The notes under the pieces are model-generated. The model ran no database searches. It saw only the letters and a list, made by a program, of their open reading frames with translations, and was not told where the DNA came from. Shown one piece after another: positions 55,954 through 64,000 of a stretch of 64,000 nucleotides of DNA (position 1 is its first letter; each line of letters begins with the position of its first letter). Origin of the DNA: Magnaporthiopsis rhizophila (lineage: Eukaryota > Ascomycota > Sordariomycetes > Magnaporthales > Magnaporthaceae). A program made the position numbers and the translations under genes. Location of the stretch: contig PYSS01000035.1 in the NCBI GenBank assembly GCA_003049465.1, positions 185,460 to 249,459 of the forward strand. The letters run 5' to 3'.

Positions 55954-58900
55954 TCAGTTGCCTATGGCGATCAGCGCGGCCAGGGGTGCGGCCAAGGCTA
56001 CCATCGGCGGGAGGCGCCTGGCTCCGGCACCCGTGAACTGCGCCGGGCCCGAGGTTGTCGGTGTTGCCGTCGACTCCGTCGGCGTCAGTGTCAGCCCTGT
56101 CTCCGTGGTTGGCGGCCCGGGCGGCGTTACGGTGCTTGAGATCCTCGGTGGTGTCACTGTGCTTGAAAGTCTGGGCGGTGTCACTGTCCCATTCGATGAT
56201 GGAAACGTCGAAGTCAGGATCGTGGGACCGGTTGTCCTTGTTCCCGGTGTGCTTCCGGTGCTGTTCGTCAGAATCACCGTCGGGTGTGTCGTTGTGATTG
56301 GGGATGTAGTCTGGCTGGGCGTGCCATTCGACGCTGTACCCGTGATTGTGGGAGGACCTTGTCCAGCAGGAGGCACTGGTGGTGTGGATCCAGTAAACGA
56401 GGTGCTGGTTGACATTGGTGGCGCCGTGATCGAAACAGTAGACTCGCCCGTGATCGGTGCCTGGCCACCGCCTTCCCCCGATGGCGTTGAAGAACCACCA
56501 GGAACACCTGGTGATACGGGAGGCGACGAATGCAAGGTTGTGGCACCCGTGGCTGGGGCTTGACCTTGGCCTTCGCCTCCAGGAGGTGACGAAGGAGCAC
56601 TTGGCACACCTGGTGGCCCCGGAGGTGGCGAAGTTAGGGTGGTCGCTAGGGTGGTCGCACCTGTGACGGGGGCTTGGCCTCCAATTTCTCCACCCGGAGA
56701 TGTGGAAGAGTCTCCAGGGCCACTGGGGCTGCTTGGAGAGAGAGGTGTTGATGTGGTCAAGGTCGTGGCGCCAGTGACGGGGGCCTGGCCTCCAGCTTCT
56801 CCATTGGGTGATGTAGAAGGTGTGCCTGGGGAACCGGGAGGCCCAGGAATTGACGGACTCCGAGTAGCGGTGCCGGGCACAGGAGCCTGACCTCCAGCCT
56901 CTCCTCCCGGAGTGGTCGAAGTCGCAGGCGTACCGGAACACCCCGGACCTCCAGGACATCCGCTCACATCGGGACAGTTCGGGTCACCAGGGCAGCCGGT
57001 GACATCAGGACATCCGAGGCCTCCAGGACAATCAGGGCCAGTCGGGTGTCCAGGGCCACTAGGATTTCCTCCCCGAGGAGGCGTCGAGGTTGCAGGTGTA
57101 TCGGTGCAACCAGGGCCACCAGGACAGCCAGTGGGAGTCGTGGTGACGGGGAGGGCGGGAATTCCTGGCGTAAATGGGACTGAATGGCTGGTCGTCATTG
57201 CGCCAGGCACAGGTGCTTGTCCACCGCCCTCTCCGCCGCGGCTAGGCGTCGTGGTCGCCGGAACGCCTGGTGTGCTCGGAGCACTTGGGGTGAGGGGGAT
57301 ACTAGGAGTGATCGGGTGCGAAGGACTCGAGGTAATGGCCCCAGGGACGGGAGCTTGGCCTCCAAACTGTCCGCCAGGTGATGTAGTAGCTGGCACACTA
57401 GGAGTGCTGGGGGCCCCAGGCGGACTGGATACGCCAGGAGTGCCCGGAGACGGAGGGGTCGATGTTCTGGCGCCAGTGATGGGTGCTACGCCCCCGCCTT
57501 CTCCACTGCTGGGTGTTGTTGTGACTATGGGTATGGCAGGAATGGCTGGGGTGCTCGGGGTGTTGGGGCTACTAGGAGCACCTGGGGATGAAGGGGTTGT
57601 TGTTTTGCCCCCAGTGATAGGCGCCACTCCTCCTATCTCGCCACCATCAGGTCCGGGACTAGGCGTAAGCGGCGTCGTCACTCTTGTTGTCACTGTAATG
57701 GCTGGTGGCGTAGTGCTCGGGTTTCCAGGAGGGCTGCCAGGTGGAGGGCCTAGAGGTGGAACAAGCTGCCCAGGTGTGGTGCTCGACGATCGCGAGTTAC
57801 CAGGCGGGATGTTTCCGGGGGGATTTCCACTTGGAGGGCTGTTCACAGGCGGCGTGCTGATACTGCGCGTCAAGCTCTGAGGCCACGGAAGCTGGCCCGA
57901 GAGCGTGACGGCTCCTCCGGATGGCGTTCCCTGGGGGCTGGGTGGGACTGGCCCGGCAGGCGGGGACGAACCGCCATCCCTGGGCGGAGGCTGGCTGCTG
58001 CGGGAACTCAAGGACCCAGGGGGCCTACCCCCAATACTTGGAACCCCGGGAGGTGGCAGTGTAGATGGGACTGAGTTGGTCGGCCAGCTCATGATGCCGC
58101 TGATAGGTGAGGCATTGGGGATAGTGCCACCACCGACAGGGGGAGTTCCGGGAACGGCCGGCGTCGAAGGTATCGAATTGATTATCGAAGTGACGGTTGG
58201 CACCAGTGGGCTAATTGGAGGTGAGCCGCCTATGTTCGGCAGACCGGGAGTGCTAGGTACGTTTGGTGTCCCAGGAGTAATCGGCACAGAGGGCCAACCG
58301 GGCGTTCCCGGCAGATTTGGCACACCAGGGCTAACGGGGACGTTTGGCGTTGCGGGGGTGATAGGGACAGTCGGCCACCCTGGACTTACTGGCAGACTTG
58401 GCACCGCAGGACTGAGCGGAGTGCTTGGAAAGCCAGGTGGTCTGGGGACAACGACTGGAGGCGAAGTCACGACAATCGTCGCAGTGGGCCTTGGCGGGTT
58501 GGAAATACTGTTCAGGGGCGGAAAGGCAGGGACTGTCACCGTAGAGACCGACGTCGTTGTCACAAACACGGTCGACCCTGTGGGCGGAAAAGGGCCCCAT
58601 GGGGTACCAGAAGGACCGTTCGGACCAGGGGGTATGCCAATCGACGGAGGCGAGTGAATGGTATCGCCTCCGTATGCGCTCAGAAAACCTGGTGGGGGAC
58701 TGGGTCCGTTCCCGAAATCATAGCCTTTCGACGTTCGTTCCGTGAGAGTTTGACCCGAGTTGCTTTGGTGAATTTCTCTGGAAGAGTATGAGCTCTGCAG
58801 ACCCGGTGGTACCACAGTTACTGGCGAGAGTGGGTTGCCCACTCCGGGGCTGTTACTCGGAAGTCCGTTTGGGTTGATAGTGTCGACGCTACTATATGAA

Positions 58901-61637
58901 GGCGAAGGCAGCGCCGCTCCCGAGAGGCCATTGCCGTATGTGGATGGAAACTCCGGCCCGGGGCCCTGAGCAGGGAAGTTTGCGGGAGTGGCCGGAAGGG
59001 AGCCTATCACCGTGACTGTAGAGGTCCTGGGGGCGGCAGGCCCCAGGCTAGCGAAGACAGTGACAGTTGATGCCGGGCGACCACCACCAGAACCACCAGC
59101 ACCAGCATGCCCGCTGCTGGAACCATCACCGCCAGAGCCGCCCCAACCCCCAGAGGAGAGATCATCGCAGTCATCCCCATTTCCGGAGCCGGTGGGAGCA
59201 GTGGGTGGCGAGGGGGCGATCTGCGGAGGGGAAGCAATGACAGGAGGAGGACTTTTGGGCCGAGCAGATGCGCCCGCTGGAGGAGCCGCCACTACAGTTA
59301 CTGTAGACATCGGCTGCGCTCCCTCATCACAGTCTTCGCCATTCCCTGCGCCTAGTCCAGGACCAGAGCCCGGGGCTGACGGGAGGGTGACGGTAGAAGC
59401 TGGCCCAGCCGGGACAGGAACTGCGGGCCGGCCTCCGCCACTCCCAAGACCATTTGCAGAAGCAAGTACGGTGACCGTGGAGACGGAGGGGCCTGGCCGT
59501 CCACCAGCACGGGGGCCCTGGGGGTCAGCTCCGAAACTACCACTGCCACCACTGCCATCACCTGGGAAGCTGGGCGACGGCATTAATGGAGCAGCCAAGA
59601 CGGTGACCGTAGAGGCTGGTGCAGCTGGGCGACCTCCACCGGCAGCACCGAAGGGATCGGATCCGAGGCCGTTGCTACCACTGCCCGCAAAGCCTGGATG
59701 TGCAGTTGGTGGAGCTGCTAGGACTGTGACTGTGAAGGCGGGCAAAGCTTGGCCGTCAAAGGCAGTGCCCTGGGGACGACCGCCGAAGCCGCCACCAGCC
59801 GGGAAACTTGGCACCTGGCTTGGGGGTGGTAGGGCGACGGTGACGGTTGATGTGACGGGAGCTGGGCCATCAAAGGCAGGTCCCTGGAAGAGTGGTCCAA
59901 AGCCATCACCAGACCCAGGCCAGCCATTGCCCGGGAGGCCAGCAGGGAGACGGGGTGGAGAGGCGAGGACTGTGACTGTAGAGACTGGTGCAGCGAGCGG
60001 TGGTGCGAGAGGCATCCCTCCATTCCGCCCCATGCCGTTGGCGAGTGAATCGTCGTCACAGTCGTCTGGGTTTGGCCAAGGCGCCGCGGGTCCTGGAGAC
60101 GGGGCTGCAAATACGGTGACTGTTTGGGCTGACGGTGATCCCCCTGGACCGTTGTTGTCTCCATTGCCGTTGTCATTGCCGTTGTCATTGCCGTTGTCAT
60201 TGCCGTTGTCATTGCCGTTGCCATTGCCATTGCCGTTGCCATTGCTGTTGCCATTGCTGTTGCCGTTGCAATTGCCGTTGCCAGAAAGATCATCATCACA
60301 GTTGTCCGTTCCAAAGCCGGCTCCCCCATTGGGCAGTGTGGCCAATGGTGGTGCCGATGGTGCTGCGAGGACGGTGACGGTTTGGACAGATGGTGATCTC
60401 CCTTGACCGTTACCGTTTCCATTGCCGTTCCCATTGCCGCCACCAGAAAGGTCATCGTCACAGTCTTCTGCACCAGAGGCGGCCCCCCAGTTGGGTCCTG
60501 CGGCCAATGGTGGTGCCGATGGTGCTGCAAGGACGGTGATTGTCTGGATAGGCGGTGATCTCCCTTGGCCGTCGCCGTTTGTATTGCCGTTCCCATTGCC
60601 GTTGCCAGAGAGATCATCATCACAGTCGTCTGCTCCAGAACCAGCTCCCCCATTGGGTCCTGTGGCCAACGGTGGCGCCGACGGTGCTGCGAAGACAGTG
60701 ACGGTCTGAACTAGAGGGGCTGGGCCTGCAGCATTTCCGTTGTTATTGTTGCTGTTTCCATTACCGTTGCCCGAAAGATCGTCCTCGCAATCATCTGCTC
60801 CTGGACCGAGTCCCGATGGACCGAGTCCCGATGGATTGGACCCCGTGACGACAGCAGGAGGCGTTGATGGAACAGCAAAGACAGTGACAGTCTGGGCAGG
60901 CGAGTTCCGTCCCTGGCCGGTTCCAAGGTCATCGTCGCAATCTTCGTCATTGGTGTCGGAGCCAATCCCAAGTGGGACTCCGGACGCCCAGGGTCCAGGG
61001 CCCCAGGGGCCACTAGTAACAGGGGTAGGGGCAGCCAGCAGTGTGACGGTCTTGACAGAGGCTCCCCAGCCAGCGCCGTTGGAGCCGTAGCGTTGAGCGT
61101 GGTTTCCCGGCCAGAAGCGGGATCCACTGAACCTGGAGGGTGTGTCCGGGAAAACGCCCTTGCTGGGTGCGTCGGGTCCCTCCGTAGTGTGATCTTGCTT
61201 GGAAGACGACTTGGGATGCATGAGGTCGTGGCACTCGAGGTGCGCTTGCTGGGCGGCAGCGGTGTACCGGTCCGATGGGCAGTTGTCGAACAGGCAGTCG
61301 AACAGTTTCTAGGAGTATTGAGAGGGTTCAGTAACTTGTCCGAGAGAGGATGCTCGAGGGGAAATGAAGGCAAGGGAGGACTGACCTCATTGTACATTGG
61401 GTTGCTGCAGAGACACGAGAGGTCGGGGCAGCCGGTCTCGGCCACGCTCCGCTCCAAGCATTCCGAAGCGCAGTCTAGGAACGTCTTTGTCAGTTTGATG
61501 TGCTAGCAGAGCTAGCGAGCAGCAGAATGAGACAGGCCAAAACACTTGCCTTGAGCCGAAGACATCGAGGAGCCCAGGCCGTGGACCTGAAGGGGTGAGC
61601 AAAGCAGAGCTAAGCTCCAAAACATGGTGGAGTTCAT
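55954..61637 (-). CDS. Large CFEM-domain, probably GPI-anchored repeat protein
   Basis: Three exons: 61637-61550, 61474-61386 and 61308-55954, 1843 residues. A signal peptide (MFWSLALLCSPLQVHG) precedes the CFEM domain, DCASECLERSVAETGC, then PDLSCLCSNPMYNE, KLFDCLFDNC and HLECHDL, with eight cysteines. The stalk has about 16 TVTV-type segments separated by Gly/Asn and D-x-C-D-D-D blocks, then Pro-rich units, then nine GGxAPxxG units. The end, RLPPMVALAAPLAALIAIGN, is a GPI-type hydrophobic tail. CFEM proteins act in heme/iron capture, wall structure or host contact; the role here is unknown. Intron 1 has a GC donor. Confidence 0.9.
60150..60290. repeat. Tandem Asn-Gly-coding array within the CFEM gene
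   Basis: Repeats of CATTGCCGTTGT and close variants, encoding NGNGN/NDNGN in the minus-strand frame. The array is likely to vary in length between isolates. Confidence 0.8.
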
Positions 61638-62550
61638 CCTGACGAGCGAGCCGACGGCTGCCTGCGTGAGGGACGCGGACCCGAGTGCCCTAGAGTGAAA
61701 GTCGATGGAGATGAATTGGCAGCGACAGGGAGCGAGCGGGAAGTCGACTGCAAAACTGCTGTAGGCAAAGGATGATCTCCTAAATAGGGGCCAAACGAAT
61801 GTCACTAGCAAGAAACTTGGCAAAGATCCAAAAATGACCAGAGTGTCCAAAAAGAGCGTCTGTCCTTCGATGATGCTGTTGTTTACTAGAGGTTGGAGGA
61901 CGGTTGTTGAAGGAGAGAGGAAGAAGAGGATCCAGAAAAGCTGACGGAGCTGTTTTGGTCGAGAGAAAAGACGACCGAGCCATCTCGATCTGCTGTTCCT
62001 GGGCAGGAGCCAGTCCGGAGGAAGGAGCTGCTGATCCTGGCCGAATCAAACACAGCATGCGCTCTGTCCGTCCGGAAAAGCGGTTGGCCACGGAAGGCGT
62101 GATGGTTGATAGTGAGAATTCAGGAAGCCGCGCCTACGCCGTCCCACATTTGGCGGTACACACTGCCCATCCGGCAAAAGACGACTTCCTTCGCTGGCAG
62201 ACAGTAGACCTCACGTTCCATCTTGATTAACAGTGGTCGCGCATCTTTGGAAGTGACGGAAACGGATGGCAGTCACGATCGCCCGCCTGGAGTGAGTGGG
62301 ACTTGGAACCAAATGAATGAGGGCGATAGAGGCTTCTGGATTCTTCGCTCATTGGGAGACAAGGCTCGAAGCCAGTAGCGCGACATCAGGCATCTAAACC
62401 GATTCTCTATTGTCCTGGAGACTTCCAAGCACGAGAGGGTTTCATTCTTGCTGAGAAAATCGTGGCCTGTTTGACGTAAGAGGTGGATGATGCGTGCGTG
62501 CAGGTTCGCTGCTCGGAAGGACCGGGCGGGCGCAGTGGTGGTTCTTGTTT
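61638..62550. promoter_or_regulatory. Region between CMS1 stop and CFEM gene start
   Basis: About 900 bp holding the CFEM gene promoter and, at the right end, the CMS1 3' UTR. Upstream in-frame codons precede the chosen CFEM start (to an ATG at 61850), but MNSTMFWS gives a clean signal peptide. Confidence 0.5.
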
Positions 62551-63602
62551 CTAGTAGAAGAGCAGATGCAGAGGGTTTTCATCATCCACGTATCGCTCCT
62601 TAAACTCAGGCCTGGTGAGCCAGCGGGCAAGAGGAAGGGCCGTCTCTCGCATGTCCATGACACCCCGCTTTTTCTGGTCGATGTGAGACGCATCAACCAC
62701 GATTCGCTTGAGATTTTTGACGGAAAGTGCACCTGCATTGTAGGTCAATCCGGTCAGTGATGGAAGGCGTACCAAAAGGAAGCTAATGGGAGGAAAGCTC
62801 CTACCATTATCAAGCAGGTCCATGAGCCGAACGGGAGTTCCGACCGCGACTCCAGTGTGGTTCTTCTGAAGGAAAGAGACAGCCTCCTCCATCTTGATGT
62901 GTTTTGCAAACTGCAACAGATACCGCCCGGGTCAGCGGAGTTTCCAGTAATGAGGCAAGATGTCCATCAGAAGGAGGATTGGCAGCTCACCAGTTTGGCA
63001 ACCGTGTTGCCCTTCTTCTGGTACTTTCTCAGGGCTCTGCGGCGACAGCGTGTCAGCAACGGTTGCACCACCCCCAGATGTAGTGTGCAGCCGGTGATCC
63101 GTATCGCTAGGGAGGCTACACACCTTGTCAAGTCGGCAGCCCTGAGCCCGGCGCCGGCGACGACGATGGTGTGCGGAGCGCCCTTGTCCTTAGAAGCAGC
63201 ACCCAGCTCGGCGGCACCCCCAGAAGCAAAGGCCTCAAGGAAGGTGGGCAGGTTCTCCAAGGACCGAGGACCTTTGTCGAAGGACGAAGAGTCCCGAATG
63301 GCGCCGGCGGGCACGTGAAGGTCTGCCAGCTCGACGGAGCTCAGGTCGGTGCCGAAGCGGCTCACCTGCTGGGCCAGGTGATCTGAGAGCAGCTGGTCGT
63401 CCATGTTGGCCAGGGCCAGGTTCAGCCCGGCGTCCAGGTCCAGGTTGCCCTCATCTTCGCCTGCTGGTCGGTTCTTGCGCTTCTTTTTCTTGTCTCCGCC
63501 CGATGGGGCAACCCGTGCAGCGCTCCTGTCACCGTCATCGGCGATTGCGGCGGCCTTGCGCTTTTTGGGCTTGGCGACTGAGCTCTTCACGGCTGCAGAC
63601 AT
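62551..63602 (-). CDS. CMS1: CMS1-like protein (ribosome biogenesis)
   Basis: Four exons: 63602-63124, 63036-62991, 62910-62805 and 62732-62551, 270 residues. The N-terminus is Lys-rich. The body reads PHTIVVAGAGLRAADLTRAL, KYQKKGNTVAKLFAKHIKM, then HTGVAVGTPVRLMDLLDNGAL and KRIVVDASHIDQKKRGVMDM. It resembles the first RecA half of a DEAD-box helicase without the Walker motifs. Yeast Cms1 is a nucleolar small-subunit-processome-associated protein. All introns are GT-AG and restore the conserved text at each junction. Confidence 0.9.
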
Positions 63603-63902
63603 GGTGAGACTCGGGCAAATCGAAGAAGCGATGCGGAATACCTAGTGAGCAGTCCCTCTGAAGTGTCCCCTCTTCGTACGCAAGTCTTCCCCTATTTAAT
63701 CAGAAGCTGGAGCTTGATTCTATTTCCCGTTCACTCTCGCGTTTATAATTTCGAGACGGATTTTTTCTTGCCTGGGGTGTCAGATGGCCCCATTGTAATT
63801 GGTCGGGTTGGGGCGGCGCGCCACCAAGGGGCACCGTGCGACTCGCACCTTTCAGCATGCTAAAGACATGGGCAGCAATCAACAACTCCCTTTACAAAAA
63901 GC
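63603..63902. promoter_or_regulatory. CMS1 upstream region
   Basis: About 300 bp with the CMS1 promoter. TGTAATTGG (reverse CCAAT-like) occurs at about 63795. No other gene seen. Confidence 0.45.
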
Positions 63903-64000
63903 ATTTCCTTTCCTATTTCCTTTCCTATTTCCTTTCCTATTTCCTTTCCTATTTCCTTTCCTATTTCCTTTCCTATTTCCTTTCCTATTTCCTTTCCTAT
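63903..64000 (+). repeat. 12-bp minisatellite, at least 8 units, cut by the right edge (locus 4)
   Basis: Near-perfect TTTCCTTTCCTA units to the last base of the window. It belongs to the same 12-mer family as the arrays at 11.55, 21.33 and 35.19 kb. Confidence 0.92.

Noticed and set aside
58988..60406. 472-codon plus-strand frame and others (322 and 250 codons) opposite the CFEM gene
   Set aside because: They are antisense shadows of a Gly/Pro-rich repeat sequence; the minus strand has signal peptide, CFEM domain, stalk and GPI tail in one frame.
1..64000. tRNA, rRNA or CRISPR features
   Set aside because: No sequence with paired A- and B-box-like blocks and cloverleaf potential was found by eye; the tandem arrays are direct 12-mers without spacers, so they are not CRISPR.

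Overview
This window is nuclear DNA of a filamentous ascomycete (Pezizomycotina, most likely Sordariomycetes; genus not determined). The evidence is many short GT-AG introns of about 50-120 bp with CTAAC/CTGAC-type branch sites, high GC3 in exons, and fungal families such as CFEM, SHY1, MIX17, CENP-T and Rac. Intron-aware reading supports 21 protein-coding genes, one of them cut by the left edge. No rRNA, tRNA, CRISPR array or intact transposon was found.

Layout. 1-6.4 kb: start of a probable Myb-type protein (-), a small DUF7704-like membrane protein (+) and a coiled-coil/TPR protein (+). 6.4-11.8 kb: gene-poor island of relics (F-box type, SesA-NACHT NLR) plus a poly-T/N gap. 11.8-14.2 kb: an ASCH/PUA-like gene (+) and a class I aminoacyl-tRNA-synthetase-like gene (-) that meet tail to tail with overlapping stop codons. 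14.2-22.2 kb: second gene-poor island, with two dead protein-kinase genes, repeat fragments and a second poly-T/N gap. 22.2-33.4 kb: compact housekeeping block: PDCD5, COQ4, SET methyltransferase, CFIm68-like RRM protein, SEC61-gamma (SSS1) and WDR23/DCAF11-like WD40 protein. 33.4-37.4 kb: third island with repeat relics. 37.4-47.8 kb: second housekeeping block: ketopantoate-reductase-like protein, LRP1/RRP47, MIX17/CHCHD2, UBX protein, SHY1/SURF1 and CENP-T. 47.8-51.2 kb: long upstream region of a RAC1-type GTPase. 53.8-63.6 kb: NOP6-like nucleolar RRM protein, a 1843-residue CFEM/GPI-type repeat protein and CMS1. The right edge lies inside a 12-bp tandem array.

Themes. Several genes serve mitochondria (COQ4, SHY1, MIX17, perhaps the Cbs2-like protein), ribosome or RNA biogenesis (LRP1, NOP6, CMS1, CFIm68-like) or the ER (SEC61-gamma, UBX protein). 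They are not an operon; the neighbours are mostly divergent or convergent pairs with short shared spacers. The accessory signal lies in the three islands. They carry broken immune-receptor and kinase genes and a dispersed 12-bp minisatellite family, found at four places, that appears to mark one repeat family.

Most novel leads: the stand-alone synthetase-like protein with a zinc-type insert, the overlapping-stop gene pair, the CFEM protein with several repeat systems and a GC-AG intron, and the minisatellite-tagged repeat family. I found no clear new multi-gene system. Exon boundaries are my own readings and have not been checked against transcripts.
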